64,000 nucleotides of DNA from Lonsdalea britannica (GTDB taxonomy: Bacteria > Pseudomonadota > Gammaproteobacteria > Enterobacterales > Enterobacteriaceae). Position 1 is the first letter of the stretch. Every line of letters begins with the position of its first letter. Below are positions 31,316 through 40,441 of the stretch, piece by piece. The DNA lies in the NCBI RefSeq assembly GCF_002111595.1, contig NZ_LUTN01000002.1:265044-329043 (forward strand). The letters are read 5' to 3'. The notes beneath the pieces are model-generated. The model had not been told where the DNA came from, did not search any database, and saw nothing but the letters and a program-made list of their open reading frames with translations. Both the position numbers and the translations under genes were made by a program.

Positions 31316-32317
31316 TTACTGTCCTCTCGCTGCCAGGTCTTTCACTCGCTGATAAACCTGACCGCTGTGAATCACTTCCAATGCCTGCTGCGCATTCTGC
31401 GCCAGGTTTTCCTGCCCGAACAGTTTTAACAATAGCGCGACGTTGGCCGCAACGGCGGTGTTGTGAGCCGGTTCCCCGTTTCCTTGCAGCAGGCGCGCCA
31501 GCATATCCCGGTTTTCATCCGGCGATCCGCCAATCAGCGCCGACATGGGGTAGCTGTCCAGCCCGAAATCCCGGTGGGTCAGTTCGTAGGTTTCAATGTG
31601 ACCATCGCGCAGCTCCGCCACCTGAGTCGGACCGTGGATCGCGACTTCATCCATTCCGCTGCCGTGGACGACGGCGGCGCGCTGATAGCCGAGCAGTTTC
31701 AGCGTTTCCGCCATAGGTTTCACCAGATCGGGACTGTAAACGCCGATCAGCGCCAGCGGCGGACGCGCAGGGTTGCTCAAAGGACCAAGCACGTTAAACA
31801 GCGTATGGGTTTTCAATTGCTGGCGAACCGGCGCGGCATGGCGAAACCCCGTGTGATACTGCGGCGCAAACAGGAAGCAAACGCCCAATTCATCCAATGC
31901 CTGGCGAGACGCTTCCGCTGACATGTCCAGTTTAATGCCGAAGGCGGCCAGCAGGTCCGAAGAACCGGAGCGGCTGGTGACGCTGCGGCTACCGTGCTTG
32001 GCCACTTTCACGCCGCAGCTCGCCGCTACGAAAGCGCTTGTCGTCGAGATGTTGATGCTGTTGGTGCCGTCGGCGCCAGTACCGACGATGTCGGCAAACA
32101 GGTAATCCGGGCGCGGAAATGGCTGCGCGTCTTGCAACAGCGCGCTGGCAGCGCCGGCGATTTCATCCGGCGTTTCACCACGAATTTTTATGCTAATCAG
32201 TGCGGCAGCCAGCTGTGAGGGTTCCAGTTCATTGCGGATGATCGCCGCGAACAACTGTTGGCTCTCCTCACGGCTCAACGTTTCTGCAGAGTAAAGCTTT
32301 TGAAGTATGGTTTGCAT
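31316..32317 (-). CDS. trpD: Anthranilate phosphoribosyltransferase
   Basis: TrpD transfers phosphoribosyl to anthranilate. The 333-residue protein carries the PRPP motif [19 protein letters not shown], the [15 protein letters not shown] loop and [12 protein letters not shown]. Start ATG at 32317 (MQTILQKLY) has AAGGA upstream; a longer frame adds unlike residues. It is separate from trpG here, unlike the TrpGD fusion of E. coli. Confidence 0.95.
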   Translation of the reverse strand: MQTILQKLYSAETLSREESQQLFAAIIRNELEPSQLAAALISIKIRGETPDEIAGAASALLQDAQPFPRPDYLFADIVGTGADGTNSINISTTSAFVAASCGVKVAKHGSRSVTSRSGSSDLLAAFGIKLDMSAEASRQALDELGVCFLFAPQYHTGFRHAAPVRQQLKTHTLFNVLGPLSNPARPPLALIGVYSPDLVKPMAETLKLLGYQRAAVVHGSGMDEVAIHGPTQVAELRDGHIETYELTHRDFGLDSYPMSALIGGSPDENRDMLARLLQGNGEPAHNTAVAANVALLLKLFGQENLAQNAQQALEVIHSGQVYQRVKDLAARGQ

Positions 32318-32336
32318 TGTCGTGTCCTTGCTTAAT

Positions 32337-32914
32337 TTATGCCAGAGCCCATTCCAGCGTTTGATTGAGTAAGCGGGCGCCATGGGCAGTAAGAATAGAT
32401 TCCGGATGAAACTGGAAGCCGCAGACACGATCCTGGTCATGGCGAACGGCCATTACCATATCATTGAAGTGTGCGTTAACGGTCAACGCTGCGGGAATAT
32501 CGCTGCCCACCAGAGAATGATAGCGGGCGACCGGCAGCGGGTTGCTTAATCCGCTGAACATGGCCTGCCCATCGTGTTCGATGCTGGATGCTTTGCCATG
32601 CAGGATCTCACCGGCCTGACCTACATGGCCGCCGTAGGCTCGACGATCGCCTGATGCCCCAGGCAGATGCCGATGATGGGTAAATGACCGCGCAGTCGCT
32701 GCAACAATTCAGGCATGCAGCCCGCGTCGGCCGGGGCGCCCGGTCCCGGAGACAGCATCAGCACCGGCTGGTCCATTTGCTTCAGGCGTTCAATGATCGC
32801 GTCCGCCGACATAATGTTGCGGTATACCACGACGTGGTGGCCGCTGGCGCGCAGTTGATCGACCAGATTGTAAGTAAACGAGTCGATGTTATCGAGTAAC
32901 AGAATATCAGCCAT
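32337..32914 (-). pseudogene. trpG: Anthranilate synthase glutamine amidotransferase, frameshifted
   Basis: TrpG feeds ammonia to TrpE. Visible are [17 protein letters not shown], the oxyanion loop LSPGPGAP and the nucleophile motif [11 protein letters not shown]. The first frame ends at 32621 shortly after; the second contains [12 protein letters not shown] and the catalytic pair in [13 protein letters not shown]. Restoring one G in GAGCC at about 32642 rejoins them to give 192 residues. The start overlaps the trpE stop (TGATG). Confidence 0.88.
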
Positions 32915-34475
32915 CAGAACACCTCCTTGGCATGATGGGCGCTGGCGATGGCGCGCAAAACGGCACGAGCTTTATTGCGGGTTTCATCGGCTTCGGCCTG
33001 TGGGTCGGAGTCCAGTACGACGCCGGCGCCCGCCTGTATGGTCGCGATGCCGTCTTCGACATAGGCGGAGCGGATAACGATGCAGGTATCCAAATCACCG
33101 CGGGCGGTGAAATAACCGACTGCGCCGCCATAGCTGCCGCGGCGCGTTTTTTCGCTTTCGGCAATCAGCTGCATGGCGCGAACTTTAGGGGCGCCGCTCA
33201 GCGTACCCATATTCATGCAGGCGCGGTAGGCGTGCAAGACGTCAAGATCGGCGCGCAGCTGACCGACCACGCGGGACACCAGGTGCATGACGAAAGAGTA
33301 GCGGTCGACTTTGGTCAGGTCGGCAACATAGCGACTGCCTGGTTCGCAGATACGCGCCAAATCGTTGCGCGCCAAATCGACCAGCATCAGGTGTTCCGCC
33401 AACTCTTTATGGTCGGTGCGCATTTCCAGTTCGATGCGGCTGTCCAGATCGCGATCCAATGAGCCATCCGCCCGGCGGCCACGCGGTCGGGTTCCCGCGA
33501 TAGGATAGATTTCAATCTGGCGGTTAGCCGCGTCATATTTGAGCGAGCTTTCCGGAGAGGCCCCGAACAGCACGAAGTCCTGATCCTGCATATAAAACAT
33601 GTAAGGACTGGGGTTGTTTTCCTTCAGCGTCTGATACGCCGCCAGCGGAGAAGGGCAAGGCAGTGTGAAACGGCGAGACGGCACCACCTGAAAAATTTCA
33701 CCCAGGCGGATGGCCTGCTGCATTTGTCTAACGACGTCACCGAAGTCTTCGTCGCTCTGATTGCAGTTCAGCGTCATGCTTTCCACGTGCTGGCGAGGCA
33801 AAGCAGGCGCAGACTGCGTCAGCTGGTGCTGTAGCTGTTCAAGACGTTGTTGCAGGCGCTGACGCTCGTCGGCATTGGGTGTAAACAGCTCGCCTGTAGA
33901 TGTGTGATCTGGCGCTGATGATCGACAATCAGCAGGGTTTCGGCGAGGTAAAAGCAGTAATCCGGGCAACGCTGCTGCTGATTGAGCGGAGGCAGCGTTT
34001 CAAACCCGGCAACCAGGTCATAGGCGAACAAGCCGCCGAAAAACATCGCTTCACGTTCATTGTCCGGGGAAGTCACCAGTGTAAGCAGCTGCCGCAAAGC
34101 ATCGAAGGCTGACAACGAGCGCAGACGCGCATCTTCGTCTTGCATTGCGTCTGTGGCCGGGAAGGTCAGCTCTCGGCTATTCGGACGCGCTTCAACCCGC
34201 ACCTCCGGCGGCAGCGCCTGGTCCAGTAACGGCAGTAGCGATGCGCCGTTGGCCGTCAGCGCCTGAACGGAAACCTGCGCCCCCATTGCCGTGATGCGCA
34301 GGGCGCTGTCTACGATCAGCAGACTCTGCAAATTCTGCTTGCTGTCGACTTCGGCGGATTCCAGTAGCAGCGTCGCGGGTCTGGCGCCGCACAGCTGATG
34401 AAATATCGCGCTCGGGTCGTCCCGGTACTTGGCCTCGGCGCGTAATAATTCAATTACTGGTTTTGTCTTTGGCAT
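32914..34475 (-). pseudogene. trpE: Anthranilate synthase component I, frameshifted
   Basis: TrpE makes anthranilate from chorismate. The feedback-site motif LLES is present near residue 38, and the chorismate-binding half contains [26 protein letters not shown] and [15 protein letters not shown]. The frame breaks after HLQAS at about 33888. One C restored (GAGCTG to GAGCCTG) joins it to [12 protein letters not shown] and gives 520 residues, the E. coli length. I chose the ATG at 34475 over 34484 because AAAGGA is then at a workable distance. Confidence 0.88.
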
Positions 34476-34498
34476 GATGGTCATTCCTTTGTCTCCAT

Positions 34499-34522
34499 AA
34501 AAAAGCCCGCATTAAGCGGGCT
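34499..34522 (-). terminator. trp attenuator terminator
   Basis: AGCCCGC/GCGGGCT (with TTAAT loop) followed on the minus strand by TTTTTT lies between trpL and trpE, the expected place of the attenuator. Confidence 0.9.
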
Positions 34523-34569
34523 TAAGGATGCTGCATATCAAATATTGGGTATGCGCGATCGTTTCGCCC

Positions 34570-34623
34570 TTAGAGGGAGAAACGCCACCAACCAGCACTA
34601 AATTTTTTCGATTGAATCGCCAT
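34570..34623 (-). CDS. trpL: trp operon leader peptide
   Basis: This 17-residue peptide, MAIQSKKFSAGWWRFSL, has the tandem Trp codons that sense charged tRNA-Trp. It lies between the trp promoter and the attenuator hairpin, so stalling at the WW codons would favour the antiterminator. Confidence 0.92.
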   Translation of the reverse strand: MAIQSKKFSAGWWRFSL

Positions 34624-34649
34624 GAGTCTGTCTCTAAACCGTTACTGAA

Positions 34650-34688
34650 CTTGTGTACTAGTTAACTGGAACGTTATGGGTAAGTCAA
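34650..34688 (-). promoter_or_regulatory. trp promoter and TrpR operator
   Basis: On the minus strand TTGACT (34683-34688) is 17 bases from TTAACT (34660-34665). The -10 region is embedded in GTTAACTAGTACACAAG, which corresponds closely to the E. coli trp operator core (AACTAGTTAACTAGTACGCAAG). Confidence 0.88.
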
Positions 34689-34816
34689 CCCGAAAACAAA
34701 ATTAATTATGCGGGATGGATGGGAAACGGGGCGGATAAGGATGATTATCTTTCTTACCTTTTTATGACTATTGATGGCATCATGCCGTCTGAACTTATCT
34801 TTGTCCGACGAGATGG

Positions 34817-35710
34817 ATGCACTGCGTGTCAGAAGAAACCTCCCTCCTTGCTTCATTCCCACTGTACGATCTGCACAGTCACACCAAGGCCTCTGACGGC
34901 GGACTCACACCCGCCGACCTGGTGCGCCGTGCGGTGGCGATGCGTGTTGGCGTGCTGGCCATCACCGACCATGACACCACCGCTGGCCTGAACGAAGCGC
35001 AAGAGACGATTCGGCTTGAATCGCTGCCGCTGCGACTGGTCGCTGGCGTTGAGGTGTCCACGCTGTGGGAAAATCATGAAATTCACATCGTCGGATTGGG
35101 TATCGACCCGCATCATCCCGCGATGGTGACGTTGCTTGCCGAGCAGGCGGACTACCGTCAGCAACGCGCGGAGCAAATTGCCGCCCGGCTGGAAAAGGCG
35201 CAGGTTTCCGGTGCGTTGGAAGGCGCCACCCGTCTGGCGGCCGGCGGGGTTATTACTCGCGGGCATTTTGCCCGTTATCTGGTCGAGCAAGGCAAAGCCA
35301 CGGCGATTAACCAGGTGTTCAAACGCTATCTGGCGAAGGGTAAAACCGGCTATGTTCCGCCGCAGTGGTGTACAATAAAACAGGCCGTTGATGTGATTCA
35401 CCAGTCCGGCGGCGTGGCGGTTATGGCTCATCCAGGCCGTTACCAGCTTAGCGCCAAGTGGTTAAAACGACTGCTGGCGCACTTTGCCGAATGTCAGGGC
35501 GATGCGATGGAAGTGGCGCAGTGTCAGCAGGCGCCCGATGAACGGACGCAGTTGGCGCGTTATGCGCAGGACTATCATTTGCTGGGATCACAGGGGTCGG
35601 ATTTTCACTCTCCCTGCGCCTGGATAGAACTCGGGCGAAAACTGTGGTTGCCGGGCGGAGTGGAACCGGTTTGGGAACATCCGGCACTGAAAGACAGGCT
35701 GACGGCGTGA
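34817..35710 (+). CDS. yciV: 5'-3' exoribonuclease / PHP phosphoesterase (RNase AM)
   Basis: YciV (TrpH, Rnm) is a PHP-domain phosphoesterase that matures 5' ends of rRNAs and degrades short 3',5'-phosphorylated nucleotides. Metal-binding motifs are YDLHSHTKASDGGL, ITDHDTT, GVEVSTLWENHEIHI, MAHPGRY and SDFHSP. 297 residues from the ATG at 34817; a GTG three codons on (MSEETS...) is an alternative start. It is divergent from trp. Confidence 0.92.
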   Translation: MHCVSEETSLLASFPLYDLHSHTKASDGGLTPADLVRRAVAMRVGVLAITDHDTTAGLNEAQETIRLESLPLRLVAGVEVSTLWENHEIHIVGLGIDPHHPAMVTLLAEQADYRQQRAEQIAARLEKAQVSGALEGATRLAAGGVITRGHFARYLVEQGKATAINQVFKRYLAKGKTGYVPPQWCTIKQAVDVIHQSGGVAVMAHPGRYQLSAKWLKRLLAHFAECQGDAMEVAQCQQAPDERTQLARYAQDYHLLGSQGSDFHSPCAWIELGRKLWLPGGVEPVWEHPALKDRLTA

Positions 35711-35787
35711 GCGTCAGCCGCACGTGAAAACGCGGGCGCGGAGCGTCGCTGTCGCGAATTTCGCGTTTTGAAGAGATGAGGTGGTAC

Positions 35788-36408
35788 ATGAGTCAATTTT
35801 TCTATATTCATCCCCAAAATCCGCAGGCGCGGTTGATCGCTCAGACGGTCGACGTCTTGCGTAAAGGTGGAGTGATAGTTTATCCGACCGACTCGGGCTA
35901 TGCGTTGGGCTGCCAGTTGGAAGACAAATCGGCGATGGAGCGCATTTGCCGCATTCGTCATCTGGACAGCAATCACCATTTTACGTTGATGTGCCGCGAC
36001 CTGTCTGAACTGTCCACCTATGCTCACGTGGACAATGCGGCGTTTCGACTCATCAAGAACAACACGCCGGGTAATTACACGTTTATTTTGAAGGGCACGA
36101 AAGAGGTTCCGCGCCGCCTGATGAATGAGAAGCGCAAAACTTTGGGCCTGCGCGTTCCGGCAAACCCGATTGCGCTGGAATTGCTGGCGGCAATGAACGA
36201 GCCGCTGATGTCCACGACGCTGATGTTACCGGGCAACGATTTCGCCGAATCCGATCCGGAAGAGATTCAGGATCACCTTGGTAAACAGGTCGACCTGATT
36301 ATTCACGGCGGCTTCATCGGGCAGCAGCCTACAACGGTCATCGATCTCACCGGCGATGCGCCGGAGGTGATTCGCGAAGGCACCGGCGATATTACCCCGT
36401 TTCTTTAA
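35788..36408 (+). CDS. yciO: SUA5/YciO/YrdC family protein YciO
   Basis: This 206-residue protein shares the fold of the threonylcarbamoyl-AMP synthase TsaC (YPTDSGYALGCQLEDKSAMERI), but YciO does not replace TsaC well. It ends VIREGTGDITPF. The start ATG at 35788 follows GAGGTGG; the length equals that of E. coli. It is likely co-transcribed with yciV. Confidence 0.94.
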   Translation: MSQFFYIHPQNPQARLIAQTVDVLRKGGVIVYPTDSGYALGCQLEDKSAMERICRIRHLDSNHHFTLMCRDLSELSTYAHVDNAAFRLIKNNTPGNYTFILKGTKEVPRRLMNEKRKTLGLRVPANPIALELLAAMNEPLMSTTLMLPGNDFAESDPEEIQDHLGKQVDLIIHGGFIGQQPTTVIDLTGDAPEVIREGTGDITPFL

Positions 36409-36551
36409 CGCGCCTCACCTTGGTAACATTCAGCATACAAATGGCGCGAATGCAGTTATAATCGCGCCGCAAAATTTCATGCGTGGGCGTTTTCAACGCT
36501 GGCGCATCTCTCCCCCCGACGCCTGTGAAGGCGACACTCAGAGGTTGCTCA

Positions 36552-37433
36552 ATGAGCGAAAAGCTACAAAAAGTACTGGCGCGCGCAGGACATGGTTCAC
36601 GCCGGGAAATCGAAACAATGATTCAGGCAGGGCGCATTAGCGTCGACGGTAAAATCGCCACGTTGGGCGATCGCGTCGATGTCACCAAAGCGACCAAGGT
36701 CCGTATCGACGGTCATGTGGTGACGGTACGCGACACCGAAGAGACCGTATGCCGGGTCCTGATGTATTACAAACCCGAAGGGGAACTGTGTACGCGCAGC
36801 GATCCCGACGGCCGTCCGACGGTGTTTGATCGTCTTCCCAAAATGCAGGGCGCGCGCTGGGTGGCCGTCGGTCGACTGGACGTCAACACCTCTGGTCTGC
36901 TGCTGTTTACCACCGACGGTGAATTAGCGAACCGTTTGATGCACCCGAGTCGTGAAGTCGAGCGTGAATACGCCGTTCGTGTCTTTGGCACGGTGGATGA
37001 CGATAAAATCAAACAGCTGAGTAAAGGCGTACAGCTGGATGATGGTCCCGCGTCGTTCCGCACCATCCGCTATCAGGGCGGTGAAGGAATGAACCAGTGG
37101 TACAACGTGACGCTAACCGAAGGGCGTAACCGCGAAGTGCGTCGTCTGTGGGAAGCCGTGGGCGTTCAGGTGAGCCGCCTGATCCGCGTACGTTACGGCG
37201 ACATTCAACTGCCGAAGAGCCTGCCACGTGGCGGCTGGTCTGAAATGAAGTTGGAAGACGTCAACTACCTGCGCGAATTGGTTCAGCTGCCGCCTGAAAC
37301 CGTCAGCAAACTGCCGGTTGAACGTGAACGCCGTCGGATGAAGGCGCATCAGATCCGCCGTGCGGTAAAACGACACAGCCAGGTGAGTGCGGCGCCAAGC
37401 CGTCGTAACCCACCTTCCAAGCGCAACGGCTGA
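36552..37433 (+). CDS. rluB: 23S rRNA pseudouridine 2605 synthase
   Basis: RluB modifies U2605 in 23S rRNA. The 293-residue protein has an N-terminal S4 domain ([25 protein letters not shown]) and the RsuA-family catalytic motif [20 protein letters not shown]. The basic tail ([15 protein letters not shown]) is typical. The ATG at 36552 gives the family N-terminus MSEKLQKV. Confidence 0.95.
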   Translation: MSEKLQKVLARAGHGSRREIETMIQAGRISVDGKIATLGDRVDVTKATKVRIDGHVVTVRDTEETVCRVLMYYKPEGELCTRSDPDGRPTVFDRLPKMQGARWVAVGRLDVNTSGLLLFTTDGELANRLMHPSREVEREYAVRVFGTVDDDKIKQLSKGVQLDDGPASFRTIRYQGGEGMNQWYNVTLTEGRNREVRRLWEAVGVQVSRLIRVRYGDIQLPKSLPRGGWSEMKLEDVNYLRELVQLPPETVSKLPVERERRRMKAHQIRRAVKRHSQVSAAPSRRNPPSKRNG

Positions 37434-37438
37434 TAGAA

Positions 37439-37474
37439 AACGGGATACCGAATTCGATACGGTATCCCGTTTTA
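37439..37474. terminator. Terminator between rluB and yciK
   Basis: ACGGGATACCG (37440-37450) pairs with CGGTATCCCGT (37460-37470), followed by TTTT on plus and flanked by AAAA on the left. It can serve both convergent genes. Confidence 0.87.
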
Positions 37475-37523
37475 GTTTCTTTCGATCGCCTTCCTTTCTA
37501 ACTGCGGCTTCAATCCCCCCGCG

Positions 37524-38284
37524 TTATTCCGCCGCGCCGGGTTTCCTTCTCGGTTGGGCATCAAAACTCATCCCTGTTTTGCGTCGGCTATCATCGCCCA
37601 TCAGATATAAGTAGAGCGGCATGATATCCGCTGGCGTTTTCAGCTTTTCCGGATCTTCATCGGGAAAGGCCGTTGCCCGCATCGCCGTTCGCGTTCCGCC
37701 CGGATTGATGCAATTCACCCGCAGATTACGGTGGCGATACTCTTCGGCCAGCACCTGCATCATGCCCTCGGTAGCAAACTTCGAGACGGCGTAGGCGCCC
37801 CAGCCCGCGCGGCCTTCGCGTCCGACGCTGGAGCTGGTGAATACCAGCGAAGGGCTGGACGATTTGAGGAGCAGGGGAAGTAGCGCCTGCGTCAGCATAA
37901 AGGTGGCGTTGACGTTGACCTGCATCACCTGTTGCCAAATGTCGACGGACTGTTCCGTCATGGGGGCGATCTGCCCCAGCAGGCCGGCGTTGTGCAGGAC
38001 GCCGTCCAGACGCGGCATCGCCTGACTTAGCGCTTCCGCTATCTGGTGGTACTGATCCGGCGTAGCGTCAGCATGTCACACGGGATCAGATAGCTGTGCG
38101 CGCCGCACTCTTCCTGGATCTGTCGCTCGACGGCGCGCAGTTTGCTCTCGGTACGGCCTAGCAGCACCAGTCGAGCCCCGAAGCGCGCATAGATCAGCGC
38201 GGCTTCGCGTCCGATACCGTCTCCTGCGCCGGTCACCAGAATAATGCGTTGTTTCAGCAGGTCGTTTTTCGGTTGATAGTGCAC
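37524..38284 (-). pseudogene. yciK: Short-chain dehydrogenase YciK, frameshifted
   Basis: YciK is an NAD(P)-binding SDR of unknown substrate. The first frame has the glycine motif LVTGAGDGIGREAAL; the second has HNAGLLG and the catalytic Ser (VFTSSSVGREGRAGW) and YAVSKFA with Y and K. The break is near 38068, where ACGCTACG lacks one base against CTNACGCCG. Restored length is 253 residues (E. coli 252). In E. coli btuR lies between rluB and yciK; it is absent here. Confidence 0.88.
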
Positions 38285-38604
38285 GTCAATGTCCTCTTAC
38301 CGTCGTTAACTCAGACGCTGAACGAAAGGGGATTGCTGTCGGCCACGCGCGGCGGCCTGAATCCGATATCGATTTTGGAAGGTATAAATAGAGGGTTTAT
38401 GCCTGAAACGATAGGCGTTTTCAATCAGACTGGCACGATTTCCGGGACGCGTGTTGGAAAAAACAGCGAAAGTGTGAATTTCGTTGCTGAGGCATCGCCA
38501 TTACGTATGGCATACGCTACGTTATGACACTGATGTTAGGCAACCCAGGCAGGAGCGCTGACCGAGTTAGTTTCCTGCTCGTCACAGAACAAAAGGCGGT
38601 ATTC

Positions 38605-39651
38605 GTGGAATTAGTGGCTTTATATGGATTATTTCTGGCAAAAACATTGACCGTCGTGGTCGCCATCGGTGCGCTGGTAGTGCTGACCGTCGGGCTGTCT
38701 CAGCGAAAACGTCAGCGGGGCGGAGAGTTGCAGGTTATCGATCTCGGCGAACAGTATCGCGGCGTGCAGCAGGAGATGGAAAGCGCGGCATTGGGCGATG
38801 CGGAGCGCAAGGCGCTGGAGAAAAAGCATAAGAAAGAGGAAAAGGCCAAGGCTCGATTGGAGAAGCAGCGCAGTCGACGCGGCGATGAGATCGAGGGTAA
38901 ACCGAGCCTGTATGTACTCGATTTCAACGGAAGTATGGACGCCTCTGAAGTCAGTTCGCTTCGCGAAGAAATTTCCGCGGTCATGGCCGTGGCCCGCAAG
39001 AACGACGAAGTGTTGTTAAGACTCGAAAGCCCCGGTGGCGTAGTGCATGGCTACGGTCTGGCAGCCTCACAGCTACAGCGTTTGCGTGATAAAGGCATTC
39101 GTCTGACGGTGGCGGTCGATAAAGTCGCGGCCAGTGGGGGATATATGATGGCCTGCGTGGCGGATCGCATTGTAGCGGCGCCGTTCGCCATCGTCGGTTC
39201 TATCGGCGTCGTCGCGCAACTGCCTAACTTTAACCGGTTGCTCAAAAATAACGATATCGATGTCGAGCTGCATACGGCAGGCGAATATAAACGGACCCTG
39301 ACGCTGTTCGGCGAAAATACGGATGCCGGACGGGAGAAATTCCGCGAAGAGCTGGATATCACGCATCAGTTGTTCAAGTCTTTCGTCAGCGAAATGCGTC
39401 CTGGCTTGGATATTAATGCCGTGGCGACAGGTGAACACTGGTTCGGTACTCAGGCGAAAGCGCTGGGGCTGGTGGACGCAATTGGCACCAGCGACGATTT
39501 GCTGATTGCGGAGATGGATACGTACAACGTCCTGTCAGTACACTACACGCGCCGTAAACGTCTGATGGATCGTTTCACCGGCAGCGCGGGGGCCACGCTG
39601 GAGCGCTTGATGCTGCGCTGGTGGCAAAAAGGGCAACAGCCTCTCCTGTAA
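38605..39651 (+). CDS. sohB: Inner-membrane serine peptidase SohB
   Basis: SohB is a signal-peptide-peptidase-like (S49) protease. An N-terminal membrane segment (VALYGLFLAKTLTVVVAIGALVV) is followed by a highly charged linker and the S49 domain with LESPGGVVHGYG, the nucleophile in KVAASGGYMMA and the general-base Lys in AGEYKRTL. I place the start at the GTG 38605, which gives 348 residues (E. coli 349), rather than the ATG at 38524. Confidence 0.93.
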   Translation: MELVALYGLFLAKTLTVVVAIGALVVLTVGLSQRKRQRGGELQVIDLGEQYRGVQQEMESAALGDAERKALEKKHKKEEKAKARLEKQRSRRGDEIEGKPSLYVLDFNGSMDASEVSSLREEISAVMAVARKNDEVLLRLESPGGVVHGYGLAASQLQRLRDKGIRLTVAVDKVAASGGYMMACVADRIVAAPFAIVGSIGVVAQLPNFNRLLKNNDIDVELHTAGEYKRTLTLFGENTDAGREKFREELDITHQLFKSFVSEMRPGLDINAVATGEHWFGTQAKALGLVDAIGTSDDLLIAEMDTYNVLSVHYTRRKRLMDRFTGSAGATLERLMLRWWQKGQQPLL

Positions 39652-39659
39652 CCTGCCGT

Positions 39660-39686
39660 ATTTAGCCCGCTAAGAGGCGGGCTATC
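39660..39686. terminator. Hairpin between sohB and yciN
   Basis: AGCCCGC (39664-39670) and GCGGGCT (39677-39683) form a short stem between the convergent genes. The T-run is poor on plus and absent on minus. Confidence 0.55.
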
Positions 39687-39749
39687 CTTCCCTATAGTGA
39701 CGCTTTCCGAGGCCTCTGCGCCGACTCACCTGCCTTACCGTCGACGAGA

Positions 39750-40007
39750 CTAGTCCTTCAGGGTGTATTTCTCAGACAACTCATGCGCCAGATATTTGAA
39801 CATATTGAATACGGCGGTGGTTTTGCGCGAAGGGAGCCCTTCGTCGTCAAGGAAATAGTCACCACGAAAAACCAATACGCCGTTTTTTTGCTCGACGTCG
39901 GTGGCTTCAATACCGTGCAAATAGTCATCGTGATTTTTAATGAGGGTATTGGCTTCAGCCAGCAAGGTGGCGCGATCGATGAGGGTCTTTTCTTTATTAG
40001 TGTGCAT
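39750..40007 (-). CDS. yciN: DUF2498 family protein YciN
   Basis: This 85-residue protein matches E. coli YciN ([40 protein letters not shown]). The function is unknown. The ATG at 40007 has GGAG upstream and gives the family length. Confidence 0.93.
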   Translation of the reverse strand: MHTNKEKTLIDRATLLAEANTLIKNHDDYLHGIEATDVEQKNGVLVFRGDYFLDDEGLPSRKTTAVFNMFKYLAHELSEKYTLKD

Positions 40008-40441
40008 AACGCCTGTGCTCCTGCGAATAAAATTCTGCGGCATTGTACTGCCTGACGCCTTCACACGGCAAATCGCCAGATTTTTATCTTACCCGTTTGA
40101 GGTCTTACGGGGGGATCGGTGGCGAAAACCGCCTTTACATGCTAATTAAGTTGCGTGGTCGCATTTATCAGGTAGAGTGTGGGATTTTCCAGAGTCAAGC
40201 AGAATAATTTATTTACGCCGTGGATGATAAACGTTATCTATGGTTACAATGCTGTAAATGACTATTCCCACGGGATCATAGAGTTGCGACGGATCAGCGG
40301 TGCCAGCGAGCCCGTAAAGACAAGAACACAATGATGTTCCTCGCAGCCGAAAGCGAATTGAGCTGGGGTGGTGACGGTTATCATCCCGTGTTGGTAAAGA
40401 TTTCTTCTTTTCTTAAAGAATTCAGTAGGTAACAATAAATT
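40008..40441. other. yciN–topA divergent regulatory region
   Basis: This 434-bp AT-rich region lies between divergent genes. topA is expected to have several supercoiling-sensitive promoters here; I see TA-rich boxes but do not assign them. No gene is seen. Confidence 0.5.
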
